From positions 1-64,000 of the forward strand of contig NJFT01000227.1 of NCBI GenBank assembly GCA_002221725.1: a stretch of 64,000 bases of DNA, read 5' to 3'. This document shows, piece after piece, positions 12,379 through 26,826 of the stretch. The DNA is from Scedosporium boydii. Its lineage: Eukaryota; Ascomycota; Sordariomycetes; Microascales; Microascaceae. Position numbers and translations under genes: made by a program. Below the pieces are notes generated by a model. That model was not told the origin of the DNA and made no database searches. It saw only the letters and a list, made by a program, of their open reading frames with translations. Positions within the stretch are counted from its first letter, which is position 1; each line of letters begins with the position of its first letter.

Positions 12379-12923
12379 TTACACAATAACGGCCATAACA
12401 CCAGCAACAGCAAGCAAAACACCGCCAGCATTCAGAGCCAGCTCAGCAGCACCACCCTTGCTAGTCTCCGAAGCGGCCGCATCACCCGTCGACGACTTAT
12501 CGGAGCCCTGGGTGGGCGAGGCCTCGGGGGCGTCGGTGGAGTCGGCGGCAGAGTTGCCCGTGGGAGTGGCGACCTTCTGGGTGGCCTTGTTGCCGTAGAG
12601 GGAGGCGTTGCCGCAGTAGATGCTTACTTGGCCTTCGGCTTCGACCTTGCGGGAGTCGCCGGGGCAGTTGTTGTAGCAGCTGTTTGTTTTGTTAGTATGG
12701 GAAGTCTGGGTGTAGGAAAGAGTGCCGTGAGAGAGAGAGAGAGAGGAGCGTACGTGGAGATAGCTTGCTGAGCGGCACACTGGCAATCATAGTCGGTGGC
12801 ACCGCAGGCCTTGAACTTGTTGCCCTCGGACTCGAGACAGGTCTGGACGATGACTTCGGCGGCGCATTCTTGTTGGGCCGAGACGGCGGCGACGAGGAGG
12901 GCGAGGGGGAGGAAGAACTTCAT
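12379..12923 (-). CDS. GPI-anchored Cys-rich surface protein
   Basis: Two exons, 12754-12923 and 12379-12679 (minus strand), give 156 residues. The 74-nt intron splits the codon for Thr57. Residues 1-16 are a clear signal peptide (cleavage likely after VAAVSA). Eight cysteines follow at 20, 29, 40, 47, 49, 58, 62 and 79, with a DYDCQC core and CYNNCP. A Ser/Thr/Ala-rich stalk (about 85-130) and a hydrophobic tail (about 139-156) come next, which together form a GPI-attachment signal. This spacing is common in small fungal GPI proteins. It resembles CFEM-type spacing, but I do not claim a CFEM domain. Role: probably cell wall or plasma-membrane outer face; function unknown. Confidence 0.82.
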
Positions 12924-15900
12924 TGTTGCGGTAGTAGGAGTGGGTATTAAAAAAAAGAAAGATTAAAGATTATTAAAGAGGATTGTAAATAACGAAAAAT
13001 GCAAAATATTTACTTTTTTTATATCTTCAATAGAGATTGAAGGTTTTATTATGCTCAACGAGTGTGAATGGTTGGAAAAAGAGAGTTTGGGGGGGAGGGA
13101 AAAGGGAACAGACGAGGAGATGAAGAGGAAAAGAAGGGGACCCGGTTTGGTTTAATATCGGGACATGGGGTGTGTGAGACCTGTGCTGAACCTTGGGAAA
13201 ACACTACCTTGACCCTCGTAAACACCCCCAGAGGTTGTGGCGGCCCGGACGTGGTGCGAGATTTGGGGATCCAGGCGGGGCTTGGTTAGCCGCACATCCC
13301 CTGACGAAGAAAAAAAAGGAAAGAACATCAAGTCAATACAGGATTTCACCTGTATAGTGTATCCTGGCTAGGCCTGTGCTTGTCAGGCGAGTCGGTTTGG
13401 TTGTTCCTCTCATCCAAAATGATATGAGCCAGGGGGGGTGGGCTGGTAATTTTGATTCAGCTGCAAAGGGGAGTGGACGGACGGAATGGATTATGGGGAG
13501 GAGTCTAGGAGCTAAAATGGGATAGGCGTTTCCCCCTGAAGATTGAGCTTGCATTTTCGATACCAGGGTTCTGCAAACACCGCATCAATCCTTCAGAGTA
13601 TGTATTGATCAATACACATTTGAGGTATGTCATTGAAGGACTTCGTCGATGCTAGCCTCAGTGCTGACTCTGAAGCACAGACGGGAGAGGTTTCCCGGTT
13701 CTGTTCTGGGGCCTTCAAGGCGCGAGTTCCCAAATCGCCTGGACGTTCCTGTGAGATTGGTACGGCCAGGTGGTTCGGCCCAGCGCAGCTCAGGCACCTC
13801 GACTGGTTACAGAGTCACTAAATCCAGGTACCCGCAGGCACCATGGAAAAGCTCCGGATCAATCAAATCAACGGAGGATGCCGCATCACTTGACGTCTAC
13901 CAAGCGGATTACTTTGTAGTGTGCATTAGTGAATTAGTGAACAACCCTGGCTGCTTTTTGTGGCGTTTCAGGCCTAATTTCACCACTGCTCTTTTCATCT
14001 TCGTTTGCATTTCGTAGCAATGGACGAAGGAGAGTCTCAACTCTCTCCCCTTCGTCTTCGAACTCATCATGTTTCTGTTCATCGGTAACATCGATATCTA
14101 CCATCGATGGGCACCTGATCAAGGAAACACGACGTTAGGTCGATATTAAAGATACGAAGAGACGAACAGTTTATGCAGCTGTGGTGGCCAGAGCTCGTAT
14201 TCCATCTGCTATGTCAACCAGCCTAAAAGTGAATGGGTTGGGAGTCTGCAGTCCCCAGACTCTACATCAATTGATGCATCCGTATGCTGCATCGAGACAG
14301 GATGGGAAGAGTGCACATGGATGGATCATGCTCGGATTGAACTAATGTTTTTCCCCCAGTGCTGTTTCCGCCCACTCTGGGGGGCCAATGCATGAAGGGC
14401 AAACCGGAACACGCGTAGGCATGTACCAACACGACGAGTTTCTGTATTCCTAGCAAACCAGGTGCGCCCACTTTTAGTGCCGAGCGACGAATCATTCCGC
14501 CGATCTGAGAAGCTTGGTGCATACACGTCCGTGACAGTTGGTAGGTATGGGCGTATTCAGAGACCAATGGAGTGTACGAAGCACAGATCTGGCGGATCCG
14601 GGGTCCGGAGTTTTATACCGGAGCTCCAATTTCTGGATCCTTAAAAAGGTAATCTCAACTGTTTCCGCTTTGCTTTTTTGTTTCTTGTTTCTTGCTCTCC
14701 TAAGATTTATCGTGCTTGTGCGGCGGACTGGTTCATGTGTGTCTCAGGACCGAAGCTTGCATACCAGAGTACTTCTTGCATGAAATTGGAGGCTCGGACA
14801 GCTGAAAAGCTGGCTCTTCTCGTGTGATTTGAAAGGAATGGCAGGTTGGTGAATCATTGGAAGATTACTTGTAAATACAGGCAATAAATGCCAAAGAGGT
14901 GGAAGAGGTCGGCCGGGGGGCATAACATTAGCAGAAAACCAGCTCCTATCTCGATGTCTTCACCACCATACCCGCCTCAACTACAATACCCCCAAGGACA
15001 CGAAAGGGATATCTACATACACAAAGACCGCTCGATACTGAGACGAGTTCACTCAGGGCCGAAACAACGTAAGAGAAAAAGGGCTTCGCACGTGGCAGGG
15101 GAGACTCGAATCGCCCTCCTCAACTGTTATATGTCTTTGTCGGTTTCAACGTCCCGCAGTATTTCCTGAGCATGGGACTTCTCCAAGCTTCGGTCCCGAT
15201 CACTCAATTCAGTTACCCCAGAGTGATCGTATGAAAAGCATGACCTCAGAGTAACCAGGCTGTCTTCCTGTCTGCTGTGGAATGAGCACACGCAAGCCCG
15301 AGGATGTTGGGGACTGGTTGACCAAGACCATGATCATGATCAGCAAAAGTTAGGTTACTCCTGACGGAGCATCAGCGAGAATGCAGCCATGATCCCCATA
15401 TATTCACTCGCGACCCTTCCAGAAAATCCCTTGATCTAGAATGAGACTTCAGGAAGCCGAATAGTAAAGGAACCTGCCTTTGGGCTTGGCATCTTGGCAT
15501 ACTAGAAGCTCAAGCTCAACTCATACTCAACGGTCGGCGGTTGTTCGAGCCAAGGCTGTCGGTTGAAACGAAGCGTCATCCAGCAGAGAACGAGGGAATC
15601 TACAGGCCCCGATTCGAGATAGAAATCATAATTAGTGCAATTAATAAAGCTCGGAACTCCGGCTTATTGTTCTAGTAGGAAATACCAATATCATCATCAA
15701 TCTCATCAATGTCATCAATATACCGAGGTCCTGCTGAATGTGGTGTCTTGACTGGGCCGAGTTGAAGGAAGGCAAGGTAGGAGGAGTTAGTCGGCTTCCT
15801 TTTCTGGGCCCGCCTGCCGCAATCTGCTGGCTCCAGCTGGTACTCACCTGTCGACGTAATCCCGCAGAAAACCATTGGCGTGTCGCGCACAGACCACCTA

Positions 15901-16407
15901 GAGCAACCCGAGCAAGGCTGCGGTCGAAATATTTCGTGAGCTTTCATTGTCCAGTTTCGACCGCGAGAAAACATCAACTTTCTTTATCCTGCCATCATTT
16001 TATTTCCTCGAGCCCGTCATCTTTGTGGATCATAGAGCAAGTAAGTGACCCCATTCTATTCAGCAAGTTTATTCTCCATTCCTTCTTCCATTGGTGCCCA
16101 TTCCATTGGCTACTCCCATTCCAGAAGCTCCGTGCTTGTCATTGACCTGATCATTGTCGCGTCAGGCAACCCCACCGTGATGAGACTACCTTTTGGAGCT
16201 TTAATACTATAATCTTCCAGTTTGTTAACCAGCTTGACAGTCCTCAGTCCTCTACAGAATTCTATTCCTTTTTTTCTAAACTCTTTCCTACCTACAAGTG
16301 TTCTACTAAAAGGTATGGCCTCTCATCTTCTGCCTCCCTGCCTTGACTCTTAAAATTTCCAACTAACTAGAGCTTTACAGAATCGATCCTTATCCCGAGA
16401 CGTAACC
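12924..16407. other. Divergent intergenic region, no gene seen
   Basis: It separates the GPI-protein gene (-) from the pab2-like gene (+) and holds both promoters. No frame has a recognisable domain. Near the right end, GTAAGT at 16041 and GTATGG at 16313, with a CTAAC and AG before 16380, suggest one or two introns in the 5' leader of the poly(A)-binding protein gene. Confidence 0.55.
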
Positions 16408-17408
16408 ATGTCGGAAGAAAACCAGAATAAAGACCCCATCCCTAGTGACACTGTTGTCACGACCGGAGAGGAGGGCCATGAAGAGGAGGTACGCTTTGTG
16501 TGTTATATGCGCTCTGTGTGATTTTTCGTGTCCCCTCAAAAAGCCAAAGAAAAAAAAAAAAAGAAAAAAGAAAGAGGGCCTGTCAAATCCGCAAAAGTGC
16601 CAAACCAAAGAGCAACGACGGAAACGGCCTTGGGAATCTCTCTCTCTTTTTTTCTTCGTCATTTCCGCAAACACAAAAGGCAATAATGTTGCCGCTCTCG
16701 TCGAACACGTTTATACTGAAGCATTGCATTATGTTTTTTCTTGAAATAGGAGGAGATCTCAGCGATGAAGAAGCGCGTGGCGGAAATGGAAGAGGAGGCT
16801 GCGAAGCTTAGAGAGATGCAGGCTAGCCTCAACCAACAAGCCCACGAGACTTCGGAAAACAAGGAGGACGTCGATAACCGGAGCATCTTCGTCGGCAATG
16901 TCGATTACTCGGCATCTCCCGAGGAGATTCAGGCTCACTTCCAGAGTTGTGGGTCGATTAACCGCGTTACCATTCTGCTGGACAAGTTTACTGGCCAACC
17001 GAAGGGGTAAGTTCACGCACTACTTCACTCGTTCCTTTCCTGACACAATCCTCGAGTCCTGCCCCTCCCTCCCGTTTGTTTTAATTGATTCCTTTCTTGT
17101 TTCTATCCCCGTGCTTTTATACCCTTGCTTCTTGACTAACGAGACGTCATCTCCAACCTAGCTATGCGTACGTCGAGTTTACGGAACCGAGTCTGGTAGC
17201 CCAAGCCCTTGTCCTAAACGAGAGCGTCTTCAAGGGAAGGAACATCAAGGTCGTTCCCAAGCGCACCAACATCCCCGGTATGGGTCGAGGCCGCGGCCGC
17301 GGTGGATTCCGCGGTGGACGTGGCTTTTTCGGCGGCCGGGGCTTCCCTCGAGGAGGCGGCTATCGCGGTGGCTACCGAGGCCGTGGAAGGGGGTTCACGC
17401 CCTATTAG
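16408..17408 (+). CDS. pab2: Nuclear poly(A)-binding protein, PABPN1/Pab2 type
   Basis: Three exons, 16408-16488, 16750-17006 and 17162-17408, give 194 residues. Layout: an acidic N-terminus, a coiled-coil segment (about 28-60), one RRM (about 71-148) and an RGG-rich tail (about 150-194). The RRM shows RNP2 as IFVGNV (73-78) and RNP1 as KGYAYVEF (112-119); intron 2 splits the Gly113 codon inside RNP1. A coiled coil before a single RRM and an Arg/Gly tail is the signature of human PABPN1 and fission yeast Pab2. These bind poly(A) in the nucleus and act in polyadenylation and nuclear RNA decay. The Arg residues of the tail are typical targets for arginine methylation. Intron 1 (261 nt) carries an A-rich tract. 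Confidence 0.92.
16538..16575 (+). repeat. A-rich tract inside pab2 intron 1
   Basis: The first intron of the poly(A)-binding protein gene carries a nearly pure A stretch broken only by a few G and C, on the transcribed sense strand. It could bind the gene's own product; see findings. It may equally be a random homopolymer run. Confidence 0.8.
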
Positions 17409-20400
17409 GAACTGGACTCGTGGAGGAGATCTGATTAGAGGGATTGTGTTTAGAATGGCCTAGGGACTTTTTTCTTTTCTTTTCTGCGCTTTGGACAAGA
17501 CTCGGGCATGCTTATCAAGGAGCAAAGGAAACGGGACGGTTTTCTTTTTCTTTTTTTTTTTTTTTTGTCTTTTTTTCTCTTGTTTCTTTATTAACGGCGG
17601 CGTCGATTGTGGAACTTCTCTTTTCTTTTTTGAAACAATACTAGATTGACCGAAACGGCACGTTGTAGGTTTGGCAAAACCTGGGATTGTTTGTGTTTTT
17701 GGAACTTGTGCCTGTAAAAGAGCGGGAGAGAAAGGCGGCAGAGAAAGGGACACCCCAAAAGCTGGTGGGATTGGACAAGTAAGGCGATGAGTATAAGGGA
17801 CTGGAAGCATGTATGGTTTCTCGCTTCATGTTTTCCTCTTTCTTTCTTGTAATTTTCCGAGATATCGCTACCTTTTTTTTTTTTTTTCTTCTTTTACTCT
17901 TTTTCCCATTTTTCAAATGTAGTCTTGGCCAATGTCATCTAGGAAATAACGAAACCATCATCCCGTCATCTAAGCCCCCCAAAGCACGGGAGATCTCTCT
18001 CGTACTTCGTGTAGGAACATCTCGTGCTCCGCCTTCCAAGTACGTTCCATCTGTAAGTTTGAGGGACCGTCGGCAAGGTTGACTAGTTGCTGCATCGGAG
18101 GCCCGGCTCTTTCGGGCTTACTTTCCTGTTGGTGATATACTGCCGCGGGAGGTTATTGCAAGAAAACTTCCTCAATGGGATGAATGAGACAGCCGTGTTG
18201 GCGATGGGGAAGGATAGTCGCCAGCAGAGCATGGCCTTGGCTCATGTATTACACCGTCTTCCTCGGTGTGCTTGTATCCCTGATGTGGAGGACCTTGAAC
18301 GTACGTCTCTTTTTGGCCAAGACAATCCAGCCGGGGATAACATGCAGGTTGGCGGGCTAGAGAGGCTGTCAAGCTTACATCCGGGGGTTACATAGTGATG
18401 TCGCAGTATCGGAGAGCGTTTCGAGGCGCAGGGCGCAGTAGGAATGTTTAGGTCCTATCAAATTCATATTGGTCTCTTTGTTGGGAAGCAGAGCATTACC
18501 TAGCTGGTCACAGGAAAGGCGGAGAACATATCCGAGCGTGGGGCTGTGAGAGGACGGACGTGAGTCTTGGTGAAGACATCTCCCATGATGATGTCAATGG
18601 TGAGGGATGCCATGAGGATATCTCCATGAGATACCTTCGGCAAAGAGATAGCAACATGCTGCTTTTGTGGTCCAGTTTTTTTTTCTCCTTTTACTTTTTT
18701 CCCCCTTCTGATAGTCTCCCTCGAATCGGATCTGATGGATAGTTAGAATCGAGGCGGAGTGGGTTCTAGCTCTGTTCGTCTCCAGCGTTCCCCCCCACAG
18801 TCGGGTCTTCCCAAGAGACGATGGAGTCCGGGCCGGTTGGATAGGTATCGAGCTTGAGACCGCCGATGCCTGCCGAGTAGTGTAGCTGATGGCGGGCTAG
18901 CTTGCCAAGTCGATTTGACGTTGGTTGTTAAGCCCAGAAGCAACAGTTACTCACTGCTGAAAAACGACCAGACTTTGGTGGATTTTGGGGCCTCAAAGCC
19001 TCAAACTGGGCGATGACGCGAGAGAGTTTGGGTGCTGGGTACATTGATCAACGGTTCTGCATGCACTCCAGGGTTTGTACCAGCTACATGGGCCAGAATA
19101 CCCCGCCGCTAGGACAGTAAAACACGAGCCATTGGGGCGAATGCTTGGTCTGAATCAATGCTGGAGAGTTGCTCTTGCCCTCTTGCCCCTTTGCCTTCTT
19201 GCCCGTTTATTGACACATTGACCAATGCAACTGGGACTTTAACTGGAGCCGGGACCTGGAATGGACCCTGTTGCGCTCTGTCCTTCTTCAGGCGTGAATA
19301 GGAAATGCTGCTGTCCCTGTGCCATCGAGTCCATTTAGATCAAACTCGTTGACGTTCGAATCCATCTGGCTGTAACATTGACGGTCTGGAGGCCGCCTGT
19401 GACTCTGCGACTCTGAGACTTTGGCGGACTGTATGGAAGAGGAAGGTACTTTGACTTCTGCCTATATTGCTTGCTCAAGCTGTTACAAGCGCAAGTAGCA
19501 AGTACGGGTACAGTGTAAGAGCGTAATGCATGGGCGAGGCACGCTTCATCGACACTGGTCAGACCGAGGGGTATTACGAAGTACGAAGTACCTCAGTACT
19601 ACAATACGCTTTGTGAGGTACTCTATGTACATACACTACACCACTTCTTACACCACTTTCGTACGCTACACTCCACTACTAAAGACCTGCTCAACTGCTC
19701 ACGTACCACGTACCCCACCCTCTGCGCCTTCCCTCGACCACTGATGGCAAAAATCCCCAACGGCACCATTTCAAGAAAGGCGATTGAATCGGTCGAAACC
19801 AGCCGAAGCTTTTCCCATCTTCCTCAAGAACCTCGGGGGGACCACTCTTCAGCCTTACTTCTACATCGCTGCAGGCTCGTCTCTTCCACCTCCATCGACG
19901 AAGCATCGAATCCACTCGACAGCTTTTCTCCTACAGTATTGTAGCCCCCGACGACACCGCTACCAACGAGCCCACTGTCCTGTCCCCCGACTCCTCATTT
20001 CAAGGACCCTTTGCTCGGGCTTGCCGCCCGCCACCGCCGCCCCTCCCCCTCCGATCTGGTTCTAATCGATTCTCGCTTTCTGCCGCCCGTTTCGAGGTCC
20101 CCTTCGATAATCCTAGAACACAGACAATATTCACCGAGCTTGTTTTCCTTCTTTTTCACCTTCCAACGAGACATTTCCTCGCGTGGACCGCTGTTATTGT
20201 CTTGGACCGCTGTTGGACCTTGTCAGAACCCTCAAGTAAGCACTACACCACGCCGCATTCGAACGTACTTGGGACACCAACGACAACAACATCCTCCTTG
20301 CGTGCTTGAAATTCCTCACGCCCTCTCCTCCCCCTGCCTCGTCGTTCCACGACCCTCTGCCTTCATCTCCCAAGCCTTTTCCTACTTGGAACCTGTGCAA

Positions 20401-20992
20401 AGCACACGACCCCTAAACTGCCCCAAGTTGACTCAAGATTACTTGAGTCTGAGTGCTTGATGACAAAAAAAAATAAAGGTGTGGAGGCCCTGGGCCATTA
20501 CCTCACTACACTACTTTTTGCACAGCCTCTCTTCGTTTCTTTTGCCGTTGCATGGTTCAATGCTCCTTTCCAGCTTCCACCCAACCCCACTGTCGTTGGC
20601 GCTCCGATGCATTTGATTCTTTTCCTTGGATTGTTGTTCACTGCCACAGCAATCGGAACGGTTCCCCCTAAACGAGTCTGATGAACACGTAACTGACACG
20701 TGCACTACGCCCTTTCCAGAAGCGATAGAAAGAGAGACATATTCGTCTTATCCATTTCGAGCAGCTGACCGTTCCCTATCGATCATTGTTTGTTTATGAG
20801 ATTATCGGTCCTGCCTGCGACTTGCCTTGTTCGAATCCGAGACGAGTCGATCATTGTCCTGCGATAGACCGAAACCGGGAAACGATTCTCGAGTCTTTGG
20901 GCAATCTCGTGCCCCTCGGTTGTCCCCCTTCATAGGCAGCATATCTCCCACAGGGCATATATATCCTTGTCGCTGGGGCTTTTCGCGATAAG
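17409..20992. other. Intergenic region with the long rsp5 leader
   Basis: The first part is the T-rich pab2 3' region (T runs near 17549-17566 and 17874-17887). At 19575-19591 there is a doubled TACGAAGTAC motif, followed at 19610-19720 by GTAC-rich DNA. From about 19730 to 20992 the sequence is C/T-rich and has several short upstream frames (one ATG at 19744), probably the rsp5 5' leader; a GTAAGC at 20234 may open a leader intron. No gene recognised. Confidence 0.5.
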
Positions 20993-24104
<3,112 letters not shown>

Positions 24105-25758
24105 GTTAAGCAAGGGGTGGGAAACAGCAACACAACAAGAGCTGGGCTCTTCTTCTGCCCGTGGTGGGATTGGATGGAGCGGACGGAGGTCTCCGGGTGT
24201 TTGTTCGAGTCTGTGTGATAAGGTTCTGTTTGTCGTCCTGCTCTGCAAAGGGAAACAGTGTATTATCTTTGTTGTGGCAGAGAGGAAGAAGAATATCCCC
24301 CTTGCCAGTTCTCTCATCACTGCTCTTTTTGCTTTTCTCATTTTTTTTTCTCTCCTCTGTTTTCTCATTGGGAATGTGCTTGGAGAGGGAAAGAGAGGGA
24401 AGGAGGCACAACGTCATGGTTTCTCTCGGCACAGCGTGATCCCATGGTGGCTTCAGTCTAGGGAGAAAAGGAACCAAGCTCAGATTGGGAGGGGAAATTG
24501 GGGGCAGCGAGAAAGGGAGGGACCAGCAGGCAACGTTGGCACAACGTTTCATGATTCATGATAGATTGGTGGAATATGGAATTGTAGCGGCTTTTTTTTC
24601 ATCCTTTTTTTTTGTTCACTCTTCTTTTTCCTTATTATTGCCCATCATCATCATTGTCTTACTTCTTTTCTTCTTTGTCTTCTCTTTTACTCACCTATCG
24701 TGTATCTCGCGGGATTATCCTTTTTTTTTATTATTGACAATTGGAGCGTTTGGTTTTGGTTTTGACTCGTCTTTTTTTCTCTCTCCTTGTCCCTGTTGTT
24801 TTTATACATCGCCGCTCATCTTGCTTCGCTCATCGCCGGGGGGAAGTTTTAACTTTATTGTGTGGCCTTCGGCGGCGCAGAACATGGGATGTTTTGCTTT
24901 GCTGGGGGCGGGAGGGGGAGGGGATTTTTCTTTCGAGTTAGGCTGGTTTTAGGGAGGAGTTTTTGGCCGAGGGGTGGTTTCTTCTTCTTGTGTTTTTTTT
25001 TTTTTTTTATATTTAGTATTGATATACGGTTATTCTTTTTTTTATTCCTTTGCTCTTTTTAAATCATGTTTCTTCGTGTGTGGGCGAGTGAGAGTGCGAT
25101 GTTGAGTGATGTTGGATGTGTGGACGAGGCGAGAGAGGCTCTTGTAAGTTTGTCGAGAATGAGAATATCTTTGCTCTCTCGCCCTGTGATGGACTCCTAG
25201 TCCGGTCCTCCCTTGCGTAGGGCCAGGAAGAGTATCTAGAGAGGAGGGGGAAACCTACATGTTAACGATGGTTATACTCGGAAAGTTCACATCATTTGAA
25301 ATGCCAGATTCAATGATCAATGCTGATTCTCTTCTCTTAACCATCCTATCCCTATTCCCCATCGCCAATTCCTCCGCCTCGACTTACATGATCCGTAACC
25401 GTCCCCGGATCACTGAGCTCTATCTATGTACACGGCAGAGACAAGTTTGCAAAGAAAACAAAAGGAGAGGTGTAGAAAGGACGGGAGAGACCGGGAGATG
25501 TATGTATATTCCCCTTTACACTTTAAACCCGTCCGGACAACCAAAAAAAAAAAAGCATTAACAAGGTTAACAAACATAGGGGGAAACGCCCTTCTTCTGG
25601 GTTTTCGTATTTTAGGAAACTTCAATCATCCCCCCCACCTGGAGATATTTGACACATACACATACTCACTCGCACAAGTTCTCTTTGAAAGTCTGAAAGA
25701 AAGACGGGGAGTACTCGGAGAGTTATATGACGTCGTTGATTTTCCGTTCTTTTTTTCT
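24105..25758. other. Convergent intergenic region, T-rich
   Basis: It lies between rsp5 (+) and the complex I gene (-). The + strand from about 24330 to 25070 is dominated by T and C runs, consistent with a long 3' UTR and terminator. No gene was recognised; hydrophobic frames here come from T-rich DNA. Confidence 0.6.
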
Positions 25759-26826
25759 TTACTTGCGGTACCACATCCTCGTAATCTTGGTATTCCGCAT
25801 CTTCCTCTGGAGCTGGAAGATACCTATAATTCACGATATCCCGTTAGCAATCCCCTCCTTAAACACAGCAATGCAACCGCGCAACATCCCCTTCTCCAGG
25901 CAAATCAACATCATCACTCACCGTACATAAGGGCCTCACTCGTAGGAGGACACCCCGGAACATAAACATCAACAGGAACAATCCTATCACAGCCACGAAC
26001 GACGCTATACGAATAATGGTAGTAACCGCCACCATTAGCGCAGCTGCCCATGCTGATGACCCATCGGGGATCGGGCATCTGATCGTAGACCTGGCGCAGG
26101 GCGGGAGCCATCTTGTTGGTGAGGGTTCCGGCGACGATCATGATGTCGGACTGGCGGGGGGAGGCTCGGAAGATGATACCGAGACGATCCTGATCGTAGC
26201 GGGGGGTGGAGAGGTGCATCATCTCGACGGCGCAGCAGGCGAGGCCGAAGGTCATGGGCCAGAAGGAGCCTTGGCGGGCCCAGTTTGTTATGATGTCGAG
26301 GGTGGTGCTGTTTTTAAGAGCGAGAAGTGTTGTTAGTTAAAGCTAACGGCTTACGATAGAGACGGCGAGAGAGAGAGAGAGAGTGAGGCCTTTTTGATGG
26401 GGGTGATATAGGAGTGTCGTTGGGAAAGGGAGAAAAAACGAACAGGGCATATTGGACGACGCTCTTGGTCTTCTCCTCGCTCGCCAGAGGAACTTCTATG
26501 CGCGGCTTGCGGGTGACGGAGCCGGCGCCGTGGGGGGTGAGGGAGCTTGCTTGACGGGTTGAGGGGATCGACGCGACGGGGAGGATGGATCGGTAGGCGA
26601 CGACAGCCGACGAAGGCTTGGCTGTATCGGAGGCAACAAAACAGGCGTTAGCAATTAATCAATTCAATTGATGATACATTCGTCCATATTTTCGAGTTTA
26701 TCGGTGGGGCGGGGCTGGTCGATCGAAAGGGAGCAATTGGTGATGATATATCGGACGGCCGGAAACGCTCGGGTTGGAGCAATTCGCTGGAAAAGAAGGG
26801 GGGGCACACATACCGCGAAGGGCCAT
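25759..26826 (-). CDS. NADH:ubiquinone oxidoreductase 20 kDa subunit (PSST/NDUFS7, complex I)
   Basis: Four exons on the minus strand (26814-26826, 26444-26621, 25922-26307, 25759-25823) give 213 residues. The first exon is only 13 nt (MALR plus one base). The N-terminal 45 residues are rich in Arg/Ser/Ala and free of acidic residues, like a mitochondrial presequence. The rest is the NuoB/PSST fold with the four cysteines that bind iron-sulfur cluster N2: tandem C88-C89, C153 (GSCANGGG) and C183 (PGCPP). N2 passes electrons to ubiquinone in the peripheral arm. The conserved end TRMWYRK is present. Intron 2 contains a GA/CT microsatellite. In Neurospora the equivalent is the 19.3 kDa subunit. 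Confidence 0.96.

Noticed and set aside
24330..25070. Hydrophobic frames that look like membrane proteins
   Set aside because: They come from T/C-rich 3' DNA after rsp5, where poly-Phe/Leu/Ser translations arise automatically.
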